Assembly (NCBI RefSeq): GCF_000337415.1
Contig: NZ_AOJD01000027.1
Coordinates: 1-64,000 of the forward strand
Direction of reading: 5' to 3'
DNA from: Halorubrum tebenquichense DSM 14210
Lineage (GTDB): Archaea > Halobacteriota > Halobacteria > Halobacteriales > Haloferacaceae
DNA: 64,000 nt
In this document: positions 1 to 8,113 of the stretch, piece by piece
Numbering within the stretch: position 1 is the first letter of the stretch
Layout: every line of letters begins with the position of its first letter
The notes under the pieces: generated by a model
Told to the model about the DNA's origin: nothing
Database searches by the model: none
The model's input: only the letters and a program-made list of their open reading frames with translations
Translations under genes and position numbers: made by a program

Positions 1-35
1 TTGCCAGCCCGCTCAGAGATGTGTATAAGAGACAG
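1..35. other. Nextera sequencing adaptor left on contig end
   Basis: Bases 17-35 read AGATGTGTATAAGAGACAG, the 19-bp Tn5 mosaic end used in Nextera libraries. The preceding bases resemble a degraded adaptor tail. This is not genomic sequence. It shows that the window begins at a contig end and explains why the first gene has no 3' end. Translated across the junction in reverse it gives the familiar artefact ending VSYTHL. Confidence 0.95.
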
Positions 36-634
36 GCCTCGTACATCGTGTACGGGTTCGGGTCGTCTTGGACGGCGGCCTGAGGGGCGAAGCGAAGCGT
101 GGTACCGAGGAAGGGACCGGTCCGGGACTCGACGTCCTCGAAGTCGGAGTCGTCCCAGTTGACGTAGCGGCCGATGTTGTTTCGCGAGATGAGCCAGACA
201 TCGGCGTCCGCGGCGTAGAAATTCTCCTTGTCGTAGCCGGACTCGGCGTCGCTGGCGATCTTCGTGACTTGACTCTCGTCGAACCCGAGACCGAGGAGGT
301 CGTAGAACTTCAGCGGCGCGCGTTCGAGACCGGTGGTCGCCGTCGGGTGGATGCCGAGCGCTATTCCCATGTCGATGAAGGGGCTGGTGCCGACACCGTA
401 CGTCTCGGGGACCGACTCGAACGTGTACGGGTCGTTGGGTTCGATTTCGACCGTGTACGGCGTCGCCGACGCGGTGGATTCCGACTCTTCCGTCTCGTTT
501 CCGGCGTCCGCGTTCGCCCCGCTGTCCGGCGACCGATCCGTACTCTCCGTCTCATCGGCGTTTCCAGCGCAGCCGGCGAGACCGGCGGCGACGAGACTGG
601 CGCTACCCGCGATCAACTGGCGTCTGCGTGCCAT
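36..634 (-). CDS. ABC transporter substrate-binding lipoprotein, iron/siderophore type (3'-truncated)
   Basis: The reading frame is open from the ATG at 634 down to the adaptor and lacks a stop, so only about 200 N-terminal residues are present. The protein starts MARRRQLIAG and then has a lipobox LAGC, as expected for a Tat-exported lipoprotein anchored outside the membrane. A disordered acidic linker (about residues 23-55) follows, typical of haloarchaeal binding proteins. The mature part has the look of a periplasmic-binding-protein lobe of the Fe3+-siderophore class (inference; no ligand residues can be named). A TTTAGG-N4-CCTAAA palindrome four bases upstream of the start, of the type bound by DtxR-family iron regulators, supports a role in iron uptake. 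The permease and ATPase genes would lie beyond the contig end. Confidence 0.7.
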
Positions 635-637
635 ATT

Positions 638-653
638 TTTAGGTACACCTAAA
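638..653. promoter_or_regulatory. DtxR/IdeR-like iron operator
   Basis: TTTAGGTACACCTAAA is a 16-bp palindrome with only the two central bases unpaired. It lies 4 bp upstream of the lipoprotein start codon, so it would cover the transcription start of a leaderless message. A second copy of the same architecture lies at 1621-1636. Binding by an iron-dependent DtxR-family repressor is inferred from the motif. Confidence 0.6.
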
Positions 654-740
654 GTAACTTAGTGATTCTCGCTGTTCGAGCCGGCACGGTACGAACGGTG
701 TTCACGGAGTGTTACGACGACACGCCGCGTTCGCTCGCTG

Positions 741-1604
741 TCAGTCCACGTCGGTCCGCCGATCGAGCGGTACCGCACGGTCGCGGTGTTCGGCGATCAC
801 CCGGTCGGCCCACGCGACCACGTCGGGGTGAGAACACGAGATGATGTCGAAGCCGGTCTCCCGCTCCCGGTCGACGGTGAGGAACACGGTCTCGGCGTCG
901 ATGAGATCGACCGTACACGGGGCCCGTTCGTCGAGGCTGTAGTACACCGTCGAGTCGGTCCGACTCTCGATCTCCCGCCACTTCGCGCGCAGAGACGAAT
1001 CCGACAGCATCGTGTCGCTGACGTTCGAATCGAAGACGACGCGCACCTCCGCGTCGGTCCCGTTCCGGATGGCCTGCTCGTATCCGTACATCGGGAGCGA
1101 GGTGAACGTCCCGACGAGCGCCTCACAGGAGGAGCCGTCCTTAATGGCGTTCGCGACGACGCGAGCCGCCGCGAGCGGGTCAGCGCTCTCCCCGCGGACG
1201 CGTTCCCCGTCGGCGAGACACTGGAGGTCGAAGTCGAACCACTCGGTCGGTAGTCGCGAGATCAGGTCAGAATAGCTCTGTCCGACCGATACCGTTCCCA
1301 AGAGTCGAGCGAAATCGCGGTGAACGAGTTCACCGAACGTGGTCAGCTCGCATCCGCCGTCCGAACTCCGCCGTCGGACCAGTCCCCGGTCTTCCAGGTC
1401 GCTGAGGATGCGACTCAGGGTCACTCGGGTCGCGTCCGTTCGCTCGCGAAGCTCGTCGCGCGAACGGGGAGCGCTCGCCAACTGATCAAGCACGTGAACC
1501 CGGTGTTCCGAACGTGCGAGGAACGCCACGCACTCGAGTTCGCTCCCGCCGGGCTGGCCGTCCGTCTCACCGATCGTCCGTCCGCTCGACTCTCCGGATC
1601 TCAT
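741..1604 (-). CDS. Winged-helix transcriptional regulator (FilR1-middle-domain-like)
   Basis: 287 residues. Residues about 25-90 form a winged helix: a helical start (SELECVAFLARSEHRVHVLD), a recognition-helix region (TDATRVTLSRILSDLEDRGL) and a wing. The remaining 190 residues resemble the sensor domain of haloarchaeal two-domain HTH regulators (FilR1_middle type): an alpha/beta domain with a run such as AEVRVVFDSNVSDTML. The gene is read toward the lipoprotein gene and carries its own TTTAGG-N4-CCTAAA operator 17 bp upstream of the ATG. It may therefore belong to the same iron regulon or control its neighbour. The effector is unknown. The family assignment is by overall pattern, not by a conserved catalytic motif. 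Confidence 0.7.
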   Translation of the reverse strand: MRSGESSGRTIGETDGQPGGSELECVAFLARSEHRVHVLDQLASAPRSRDELRERTDATRVTLSRILSDLEDRGLVRRRSSDGGCELTTFGELVHRDFARLLGTVSVGQSYSDLISRLPTEWFDFDLQCLADGERVRGESADPLAAARVVANAIKDGSSCEALVGTFTSLPMYGYEQAIRNGTDAEVRVVFDSNVSDTMLSDSSLRAKWREIESRTDSTVYYSLDERAPCTVDLIDAETVFLTVDRERETGFDIISCSHPDVVAWADRVIAEHRDRAVPLDRRTDVD

Positions 1605-1620
1605 GGGATGGACGCTTTTG

Positions 1621-1636
1621 TTTAGGGCAGCCTAAA
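1621..1636. promoter_or_regulatory. Second DtxR/IdeR-like operator
   Basis: TTTAGGGCAGCCTAAA has the same half-sites and spacing as the copy at 638-653. It sits just upstream of the HTH regulator start at 1604. Two matching sites in front of two adjacent same-strand genes suggest shared control. Confidence 0.6.
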
Positions 1637-1790
1637 TCACTCCCGATCCTGTCGCAGCTCGGACCGAGGCGCTCCGTGGGAGAGGGTCCGACCGAGACCG
1701 CCCGTGAGAGGGCGTCCGTCGGCGACGCCTGCCGACCCCGCCGATCGCTCCCACCGACACCGACTTTCCCGCGCGGCCCCGACGGACCCT

Positions 1791-2846
1791 ATGCTCTCTG
1801 ACACTCCCGGACTCCACCACGTCACGGGGATCGTCGGCGACCCCGAGACCCACGCCGCCTTCTACGGCGAGACGCTCGGGCTCCGCCTGCTCCGCCGCAC
1901 GGTGAACTACGAGGAGATCCTCCAGTACCACCTCTACTTCGGCGACGCGACCGGCTCGCCCGGCTCCGTGTTCACCGTCTTTCCGGACCCGAACGCCGAC
2001 CCCGGACGGGCCGGAAAGCCCGGCTACGAGGCCGTCGCCTTCGCGGTGCCGCCGGGCTCGCTCGACTACTGGCGCGACCGCCTCGCCGACCGCGGCGTCG
2101 AGGCGGGACCGCTCGACCCCGACGCGCGCTTCGGCGACCGCGGGCTGACGCTCGCGGACCCGTCCGGAACGCGGATAGAATTGGTCGCAGACGCGGACGG
2201 TGGGGACGAGGGTGAGACCGAAAGCGACGGCTCCGACCCGTGGACCGACGGCCCCGTCCCGGCCCGACACGCGATCCGCGGGCTCTACGGCGTGACCGCG
2301 CTCCCCGCGGACCCGTACGGGACCGCGAGCGTGCTGGAGACGCTCGGCTTCGAGTACGAGGCGGAGGCGGCCGACCGGATACGGTACCACGCGCCGGGCG
2401 ACCGCGCGACGGTCGTCGACCTGCTCGACCGCGACGCCGCGTACCTCCGGGAGGGACCGGGGACGCTCCACCACGCCGCGGTGCGCGTCGCGGACCGCGA
2501 GACGCTGCTGGAGTGGCACGACCTGTTCCGCGAGCGGGGGTACGACGTCTCCCGCGTGAAGGACCGCCACTTCTTCCACTCGCTGTACGTCCGCGGTCCC
2601 GGCGGGCTCCTCGTCGAACTCGCGACCGAGGCCCCGACCGACGACGGGCCGGCCGGGCCGGGGCTGGCAGATCCGAACGCGACCGGGCACGCGACGGACC
2701 TGTACCTCCCGCCGCGCTTCGAGGCGGACCGCGACCTGATCGAGTCGCAGCTTCCGTCGTTCGACGGACCGGGGGGCGGCGGCTCGAACCCGGTCGACGC
2801 CGACACCGACGACGCCGAAACCGACGACGCGGAGCCGACCGAATGA
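1791..2846 (+). CDS. VOC-family ring-cleaving dioxygenase
   Basis: The ATG at 1791 starts MLSDTPGLHHVTGIVGDPE. A longer in-frame extension upstream is low-complexity and rejected. Two tandem glyoxalase/VOC modules can be seen: the first with HHVTGIV and FYGETLGLRLL, the second with IRGLYGVTAL, LHHAAVRVADRET and RDFFHSLYVRGPGG-type segments, ending in an acidic tail. Fe(II) ligands in this family are His/His/Glu; LHH, the later HSLYV and LLVELATE fit these positions. Members resemble MhqO/LinE-type enzymes that open hydroquinone or catechol rings and protect against quinone stress. It overlaps the next gene by 4 bp (ATGA), so the two are co-translated. Confidence 0.85.
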   Translation: MLSDTPGLHHVTGIVGDPETHAAFYGETLGLRLLRRTVNYEEILQYHLYFGDATGSPGSVFTVFPDPNADPGRAGKPGYEAVAFAVPPGSLDYWRDRLADRGVEAGPLDPDARFGDRGLTLADPSGTRIELVADADGGDEGETESDGSDPWTDGPVPARHAIRGLYGVTALPADPYGTASVLETLGFEYEAEAADRIRYHAPGDRATVVDLLDRDAAYLREGPGTLHHAAVRVADRETLLEWHDLFRERGYDVSRVKDRHFFHSLYVRGPGGLLVELATEAPTDDGPAGPGLADPNATGHATDLYLPPRFEADRDLIESQLPSFDGPGGGGSNPVDADTDDAETDDAEPTE

Positions 2847-3538
2847 GCCGCCGGATCCGAGGCGTCTCCGGACCGCACGCCGAGGCGACGCTCGTCACCG
2901 GCGGCGCGCCGGCCGCGGCCGCGGAGGCCGCGGTCGTGCTGGTCCACGGCCGCGGCGGCACGCCGGAGGGGCTGGTCCGCCTCGCCGACGAGTTCTACCG
3001 GTCGGGCGTCGCGCTCCTCGCGCCCGGGGCGGTCCGGTCGACGTGGTATCCGGCCCCGCACGAATCGTCGTTGTCGGCCAACGAGCCGGCGTTGACCTCT
3101 GCCGTCGACTGCGTCGCGGCCGCGGTCGACGCCGCGCGCGACGCCGGCGTCCCGTCCGAGCGCGTCGTCCTCGTCGGCGTCTCGCAGGGCGGCACGGTCG
3201 TCGCCGAGTTCCTCCGGCGTCGCCCCGGGCGGTTCGGCGGCGGGTTCGTCGTCTCGGCCGCGCTGCCGGGCGACGACCTCGAATCGATCGAAGTCGAGCG
3301 ATCAGAGCGGGAAGTGGACGGAGAGGGCCCCCTCTTCGGGACGCCGGTCGCGCTCGACAGCAGCGAGGCCGACCCGTACGTGCCCGCCGAGCGCGTCCGG
3401 GCGACCGCGCGCGTCTTCGAGCGCGCCGGAGCTGCGGTCGACCTCCGGATCGACCCGGGGGACGGACACGGGCTCTCGGACGCGACGATGGACCGGATCG
3501 GGGAGCGCCTCGGGGAACTGCTCGGCGACGGTCATTGA
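2843..3538 (+). CDS. Alpha/beta hydrolase (phospholipase/carboxylesterase, MhqD-like)
   Basis: 231 residues starting MSRRIRGVSG at the ATG that overlaps the upstream stop. It has an oxyanion region VLVHGRGGTPEG, a nucleophile elbow GVSQGG (Ser), an Asp in the DSSEADPYVP segment and a C-terminal His in GDGHGLSD, giving a complete catalytic triad. This is the compact cytosolic carboxylesterase family often paired with ring-cleaving dioxygenases in quinone detoxification. The ATGA overlap makes a functional pair with the dioxygenase likely. The substrate is inferred. The stop codon lies inside the first copy of a 23-bp tandem repeat. Confidence 0.85.
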   Translation: MSRRIRGVSGPHAEATLVTGGAPAAAAEAAVVLVHGRGGTPEGLVRLADEFYRSGVALLAPGAVRSTWYPAPHESSLSANEPALTSAVDCVAAAVDAARDAGVPSERVVLVGVSQGGTVVAEFLRRRPGRFGGGFVVSAALPGDDLESIEVERSEREVDGEGPLFGTPVALDSSEADPYVPAERVRATARVFERAGAAVDLRIDPGDGHGLSDATMDRIGERLGELLGDGH

Positions 3539-3612
3539 GTCCGCTCGGCGACGGTCATTGAGTCCGCTCGGCGACGACCACTGATCCCGCTCGGCGACGA
3601 CCACTGATCCCG
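3521..3612. repeat. Four tandem copies of a 23-bp repeat
   Basis: The units are 3521-3543, 3544-3566, 3567-3589 and 3590-3612. Each begins CTCGGCGACG. Copies 1 and 2 are identical (GTCATTGAGTCCG second half), and copies 3 and 4 are identical (ACCACTGATCCCG). The stop codon of the upstream hydrolase is in copy 1, so the array appears to have grown from the last codons of that gene into the 3' untranslated region. The pattern suggests two rounds of duplication, one before and one after divergence. Confidence 0.9.
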
Positions 3613-3671
3613 CTCGGCCGAACGTGTTCGCGCCGCTCGACATGCGTCCGTAGCGTCGAGGGTGATCTGCG

Positions 3672-4214
3672 ATGACCGAACTCGACGTCCGAGAGATCCC
3701 GCCAAACGAGCGACACGACCGGATCCACGACGCGTTCGACGACTTGGAGCCGGGCGAGTCGCTCACGATAGTCAACGACCACGACCCGAAGCCACTCTAC
3801 TACGAGCTGTCGGCGGAGGTGCCCGCGTTCGACGACGAGGCGTACGCGGTCGAGCGCGAGGGGCCCGAGCGGTTCGTCGCCGAACTGCCGAAGGCGGCGT
3901 CGGCGTCCGAGCCGGAGACCGTCCGGGTCGACGACATCGACGGCGAGCCGGCCGCACAGGCGTTCCCGGGCAGCGAGCCGAAGACGGTTCGACTCTCGCT
4001 GCCGGCGGGCGAGAGCGTGGCGGAACACGACCACCCCGACAGAGACGTGCTGTTCCACGCGCTGGAGGGGAGATTCGACGTTGCCCTCGACGGCGAGGAC
4101 CACCGCGTCGAGGCCGGCGAACTGCTCCGGTTCGACGGCGAGCGCAGCGTGGAGCCGACCGCGCGCGAGGACGCCACCGCGCTGATCGTGTTGGCACCGC
4201 GGAGCGAACCGTAG
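3672..4214 (+). CDS. DUF2249 plus cupin protein
   Basis: 180 residues from the ATG at 3672. Residues 1-85 match the DUF2249 pattern (ELDVREIPPNERHDRIHDAF, then LEPGESLTIVNDHDPKPLYY), a small fold related to TusA/SirA. Residues about 100-175 form a cupin barrel with SLPAGESVAEHDHPDRDVLFHALEG, where His-x-His and a later Glu could bind metal, and VEAGELLRFDGERS. The cupin seems able to bind a metal ion; no substrate is evident. Haloarchaea often carry DUF2249 proteins near nitrogen-oxide or redox genes, and the next gene is a copper protein, which hints at redox chemistry (inference). Confidence 0.8.
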   Translation: MTELDVREIPPNERHDRIHDAFDDLEPGESLTIVNDHDPKPLYYELSAEVPAFDDEAYAVEREGPERFVAELPKAASASEPETVRVDDIDGEPAAQAFPGSEPKTVRLSLPAGESVAEHDHPDRDVLFHALEGRFDVALDGEDHRVEAGELLRFDGERSVEPTAREDATALIVLAPRSEP

Positions 4215-4346
4215 TCGGACCAAGCCCTCGATGGAATTGTGGGAACTCGGCGAGGCGTCTATGCCGAACATATTCGTCGTGTTCCCGATCGGCGGGGCGA
4301 CGCGCAGGGCGTTACAACCACACGCGACCAATCGACGACCGAACGC

Positions 4347-4892
4347 ATGACCGACGACACCACACTCGATCGACGACGGTTCGTACAGGCGACGACCGCC
4401 GCGGGCGCGACGCTCCTGCTCGCCGGCTGTTCCGGCGGCGGCGGTGATGGCGGTGACGGCTCGGACGGTTCCGACGGTGGAGACGGCGGCGACGGCGGTA
4501 GCGGTGGCGACGGCTCCGGCAGTTCCGGCGGCGACACGCAGTACCTCGGCGAGGAGCCGGACTACGGCGGCTGGCTCGACGACGCCAACAACTACGAGCA
4601 GACCGTCGACGCCACCGGACAGGACCAAGTTACGGTCGACGTCGGCGCGGGGGACGGGCTCGCGTTCGGCCCGGCCGCGGTGGCGGTGAGCTCCGGGACC
4701 ACCGTGGTCTGGGAGTGGACCGGTCAGGGCGGTAGCCACAACGTCGCCGCGGAGTCGGGCGACTTCGAGAGCGAGTCCTCCTCGGAGGAGGGATACACCT
4801 TCGAGTACACGTTCGAGGAGACGGGGACGTACGAGTACGTCTGTACGCCCCACCGCTCGGTCGGAATGAAGGGCGCTGTCGTCGTTCAGTAA
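4347..4892 (+). CDS. Halocyanin, type I blue-copper lipoprotein
   Basis: Starting from the ATG at 4347 the protein has a Tat signal (DRRRFVQATT) and lipobox LAGC. A long Gly/Ser/Asp linker (about residues 30-65) and one plastocyanin-like domain follow. The type I copper ligands are visible: His in GGSHNVAAES, then Cys, His and Met in YVCTPHRSVGMKG. It should be a lipid-anchored electron carrier on the outer face of the membrane. Upstream in-frame residues before the Tat motif look non-coding and were excluded. It appears monocistronic, followed by a long gene-poor stretch. Confidence 0.92.
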   Translation: MTDDTTLDRRRFVQATTAAGATLLLAGCSGGGGDGGDGSDGSDGGDGGDGGSGGDGSGSSGGDTQYLGEEPDYGGWLDDANNYEQTVDATGQDQVTVDVGAGDGLAFGPAAVAVSSGTTVVWEWTGQGGSHNVAAESGDFESESSSEEGYTFEYTFEETGTYEYVCTPHRSVGMKGAVVVQ

Positions 4893-5675
4893 CGCTCACC
4901 GGCGGTTGAGCCGCGCTTCGATCCTCCGATTCGACGCCATTTCCCGCTCGGCTGTCGACCTCCTACAGGCCGGTTCGCCGGTCGTCGCAGTCGCCCGCTA
5001 TTTGGGACTCACATCCAGTTACACTCGTTTGTCCCCCCGCAGGAGTAGGCTCGCAAATGGGTGAAACGTCGCGATGGGGACCAGCGATCGTGACACTAGT
5101 CACTGAAATGGCGGCGAAGGGTCGCTCTCCAGCGTCAGGTGATCGTGCCGTCGTCCCGGAGATTAGTGATGCCATGGCCCTACAGAAGCTTGGATAACAG
5201 GGATGCGCATCATCTCAGATTTCAGACACAGTACCAACGTATTAGCAGTACATCCCGTAAACACCGGGAATGTCCCGGCCGATCTGTGAGTTTGGTGATC
5301 TGAACTGTTCGTCAGTACCGCGGGCTGCTCCAGTGTAGGTGGTCCACACGGTGGGACGTGCGATCCCGCTGTTGGACGGCGATTTCATGTCCTTAGCCGC
5401 CGCCTCCGTCGTGGGGATCGTCTCGTTGTGAGAGTGGGCGTCGCTCCCGATACCGAACACGGATGTTACACCCATTCTCACGGGACCTATTACGGACGGA
5501 AGAGTGGATGACAATCGGCCGATTTCTCGGTTCTACGCGGGATTCGTCCGCGAAATCCGCATATAACGAGTGAAACGCGAGCCCCGGCAGCCGAGATCCG
5601 TATTCTCCGATGCGTGACCGGTGCGCCGAATGTCGGTGAATCCCGGAGCGTCGATCGGAATCGATTCGCGGCAGG
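4893..5675. other. Gene-poor stretch, possible decayed sequence
   Basis: No convincing gene is present. A minus-strand frame at 5242-5514 gives 90 residues (ending IGRDIPGVYGMYC), but it has no recognisable domain and no clear promoter. On the plus strand near 4937-5060 a short frame containing VDLLQAGSPVVAVARYLGL resembles the end of a helix-turn-helix or recombinase, again without support. The DNA is less GC-rich than its neighbours, which fits degraded or acquired sequence. Confidence 0.4.
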
Positions 5676-6980
5676 TCACCACGTGAGCCCTTCGTACGTA
5701 ATGCCGTCCCGGCGCTCGATGATCCGTCGCCCGTCGACGACGACCGGGTTCGCCATCGCGTCAAACGCCTCGTCGAGCGCGGCGAACTCGTCCCAGTCGG
5801 TGACGACGACCGCCCCGTCGGCGTCGGCGAGCGCCGCCGCGGCCGAGTCGGCGTACGTGACGTCGTCGAGGGACGCCTTCGCGTTCGCCGTCGCGACCGG
5901 GTCGTAGGCGGTCACGGTCGCACCGCGTTCCTGAAGCCCTTCGACGACGGGAATCGCCCGGGAGTTCCGCACGTCGTCGGTGCCAGGCTTGAACGCGAGT
6001 CCGAGGACGGTCACGCGCGCGTCCTGTAAGTCGAGATGCTCCGCGAGGAGGTCGACCAGTCGACCGGGTTGGCGGTCGTTGAGGTCGACGGCGGCGTTCA
6101 ACACCGGCGGCTCGTACCCCTGCTCTTCCGCGGCCGCGATGATCGCGGCGACGTCTTTGGGGAAACACGAACCCCCCCAGCCGACGCCGCTCCGGAGGAA
6201 CTGTTCGCCGATGCGGTCGTCTAATCCGATCGCCTCGGCGACCTCGTAGGCGTCGATGCCGAACTCCTTACAGATGTTTCCGATGTCGTTGATGAGGCTG
6301 ATCTTCGCCGCGAGAAAGCCGTTGTTGGCGTACTTGATCATCTCGGCGGTGCGCGTGTCGGTCTCGACGACCGGCGCGTCGGCTCGGTCGACAAGCGGGT
6401 CGAACACGTCGCGCATGTCCGCGAGCGCGCGGTCATCGTCGGCCCCGAGCACGACCTTGTCCGGGTTCAGGAAGTCGTCGACTGCGGTCCCCTCGCGCAG
6501 GAACTCCGGGTTCATGCCGACGCCGAACGCCTCCCCCGCGGTCGTGCCGCTCGCATCTTCGAGGATCGGCGTGATGGCGTCTTCGGTCGAGCCGGGGACG
6601 ACCGTGCTCTTGACGACGACGGTGTGCCAGTCCGACTTCTCAGCGAGCGTCTCGCCGAGCTGTGTCGCGCCCGCCTCCATGATCGAGAGGTCGATGCTGC
6701 CGTCGTCGTTCTGCGGCGTCGGCAGACAGAGGAACGTCACGTCGGTGTCGAGGATCGCGTCGTAGTCGGTGGTCGCGCGGAGGCGGCCGGTTCCCTCGGG
6801 CCCGGCGTGGGCGGCGATGAGCTCGTCGAGGCCCGCTTCGTGGATGGGCGCGTCGCCGACGTTGATCGTCTCGACGATCGACTCGTCGATGTCGACGTTG
6901 ACGACGTCGTGACCGAGGTCGGCGAAGCAGGCTGCTATGGTAGTACCGACATAACCGCTTCCGATGATAGAGAGGCGCAT
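5676..6980 (-). CDS. aglM: UDP-glucose 6-dehydrogenase (AglM type)
   Basis: 434 residues from the ATG at 6980. The longer frame upstream carries an implausible leader and is rejected. The N-terminal Rossmann fold begins MRLSIIGSGYVGTTIAACFA. The UDP-sugar dehydrogenase hallmarks follow: VKSTVVPGST, MNPEFLREGTA, the central helix EMIKYANNGFLA, and the catalytic Cys in GWGGSCFPKD. The C-terminal UDP-binding domain includes LAFKPGTDDVRNS. The reaction is NAD-dependent oxidation of UDP-glucose to UDP-glucuronate, the glycan building block made by AglM in Haloferax volcanii N-glycosylation. It is separated from the rest of the agl locus by an island of about 24 kb. The sugar specificity and the gene name are by analogy. 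Confidence 0.85.
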   Translation of the reverse strand: MRLSIIGSGYVGTTIAACFADLGHDVVNVDIDESIVETINVGDAPIHEAGLDELIAAHAGPEGTGRLRATTDYDAILDTDVTFLCLPTPQNDDGSIDLSIMEAGATQLGETLAEKSDWHTVVVKSTVVPGSTEDAITPILEDASGTTAGEAFGVGMNPEFLREGTAVDDFLNPDKVVLGADDDRALADMRDVFDPLVDRADAPVVETDTRTAEMIKYANNGFLAAKISLINDIGNICKEFGIDAYEVAEAIGLDDRIGEQFLRSGVGWGGSCFPKDVAAIIAAAEEQGYEPPVLNAAVDLNDRQPGRLVDLLAEHLDLQDARVTVLGLAFKPGTDDVRNSRAIPVVEGLQERGATVTAYDPVATANAKASLDDVTYADSAAAALADADGAVVVTDWDEFAALDEAFDAMANPVVVDGRRIIERRDGITYEGLTW

Positions 6981-7202
6981 TATGCGTGGGTGTTCGCGAG
7001 ACCGGCACAAGAAACGTCTGATCGACGTACTCCCGAGGCTCGGTTCAATCTCTCCTCTTGTTCCGTCCGGCCGAGCGTACACGTCAGAATGATCGATATA
7101 TCGCGTTCGTCCGTTCTAACTCGCCTGCCTGACCGCCGATGGTCGGTCCGAGTCGAGCGACTCAAAGCGCAGGTCTACGTTCGTGCTCGAAGACGACAAC
7201 AC

Positions 7203-7667
7203 ATGGACGACGAGTGGATCCCGGCTGACGACTGGCGAACGATCGTCGCGAACGTCCCCATCGTCTCCGTCGATTTGGTTATCAGACGCGACGACGGCGT
7301 ACTCCTCGGAAAGCGGACGAACGAGCCCGCGAAGGGGTACTGGTTCGTACCGGGCGGCCGCGTGCTGAAAGACGAAACGCGCCGCGAGGCCGTTCATCGG
7401 GTCGCAGAGACCGAACTCGGAATTGAGGTCGAGATCGTCGAATCGCTCGGCGCCTTCGAACACGTGTACGACACGTCAGACGTGGACGGCGTCGACACGA
7501 AACACTACCTCGCGAACGGGTACGTCGTCGACATGATCGACGGGGACGTGGAACCGGACGCCCAGCACAGCGCGTTCGAAACGTTCCGGTCGGCGCCGGA
7601 GCCATGCCATGAGTACGTTCGGGCGTACGTCGAGGTAGCATCGGCTGTAGAAGGGTGGAACGCGTAG
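7203..7667 (+). CDS. Nudix hydrolase, GDP-mannose mannosyl hydrolase-like
   Basis: 154 residues from the ATG at 7203, divergent from the UDP-glucose dehydrogenase. The segment AKGYWFVPGGRVLKDETRRE is typical of the GDP-mannose mannosyl hydrolase (Gmm) subfamily, whose Nudix box is shortened. Here the box ends RVAETELGI and lacks part of the usual REUXEE signature, as Gmm does. DTKHYLANGYV fits the region downstream of the box. Gmm enzymes split GDP-mannose or GDP-glucose into GDP and sugar. This matches the GDP-mannose-based sugar pathway encoded at 34-38 kb and could tune its nucleotide-sugar pool. Confidence 0.75.
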   Translation: MDDEWIPADDWRTIVANVPIVSVDLVIRRDDGVLLGKRTNEPAKGYWFVPGGRVLKDETRREAVHRVAETELGIEVEIVESLGAFEHVYDTSDVDGVDTKHYLANGYVVDMIDGDVEPDAQHSAFETFRSAPEPCHEYVRAYVEVASAVEGWNA

Positions 7668-7716
7668 TCGCTAGTGGAAATAGTTACTCGACACCGTCGG
7701 GATGCCACAGAAAGCA

Positions 7717-7724
7717 TTTATTAC
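7717..7724 (+). promoter_or_regulatory. Candidate TATA box
   Basis: TTTATTAC lies in an otherwise GC-rich stretch, about 130 bp upstream of the next start codon. If transcription starts about 25 bp downstream, the message carries a leader of roughly 100 nt, unusual for haloarchaea, where most mRNAs are leaderless. Confidence 0.4.
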
Positions 7725-7772
7725 AACCCTCTGAACGGATCGATATGGCCGATCGAGCGTTAGTCGGAAAGC

Positions 7773-7841
7773 CACACACCCGGTGAGACGGTCCGTGCGA
7801 CCGCCCTTCCGGGGCCGTAGCGGGCTGGCCTCCGGTGTGTG
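7773..7841 (+). ncRNA. Structured 5' leader element
   Basis: An outer 8-bp stem pairs CACACACC (7773-7780) with GGTGTGTG (7834-7841). Inside it lie CGGTC/GACCG with a 5-nt loop (7789-7803) and GCCC/GGGC (7803-7815). This makes a compact multi-branched fold ending 7 bp before the ATG at 7849, close enough to affect ribosome access. It could be a cis-regulatory leader. No known riboswitch consensus was recognised. Confidence 0.4.
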
Positions 7842-7848
7842 TTTGCCC

Positions 7849-8100
7849 ATGAACGATACCGAACTCCTCCGTCGAGAACTGCGTGGTGCTCGCGAAGAAC
7901 CCGTCCGGAAACGCGCCCGACAGTCTGACGACCAGCCAGCATCGGACCAGAATCTCCCGCTGATGCCGGATCGAGACGAAGTGTTCCTTCGTCTCGCCCT
8001 GATGAGCGTTGAAGACCTCGAAACGCATATCGACCGACTCGAACGTGATCTCGCCGACCTCGAAGACGGGTTCGACCGACCGGACGAGTACCCCGACTGA
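7849..8100 (+). CDS. Small protein of unknown function
   Basis: 83 residues from the ATG at 7849, chosen over an upstream start because the extra residues fall in the structured leader and look non-coding. The protein is highly charged. The last 35 residues (VFLRLALMSVEDLETHIDRL to the end) form a likely coiled-coil helix with an acidic tail. No family is recognised. It is followed after 13 bp by another small gene and then the RNA ligase gene, so the three are probably co-transcribed and may act with the ligase. Confidence 0.6.
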   Translation: MNDTELLRRELRGAREEPVRKRARQSDDQPASDQNLPLMPDRDEVFLRLALMSVEDLETHIDRLERDLADLEDGFDRPDEYPD

Positions 8101-8113
8101 CCACCTGACACAG

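Noticed and set aside
4937-5060. Possible tyrosine-recombinase C-terminus (VDLLQAGSPVVAVARYLGL)
   Set aside because: No catalytic Arg/His/Tyr can be placed and the frame is short, so it is only mentioned in the gene-free entry.
5242-5514. 90-codon minus-strand frame
   Set aside because: No domain, no promoter and no partner gene; kept only as a note.
7783-7848. Upstream extension of the 83-residue gene
   Set aside because: It would encode residues inside the structured leader with unlikely composition; the ATG at 7849 is preferred.
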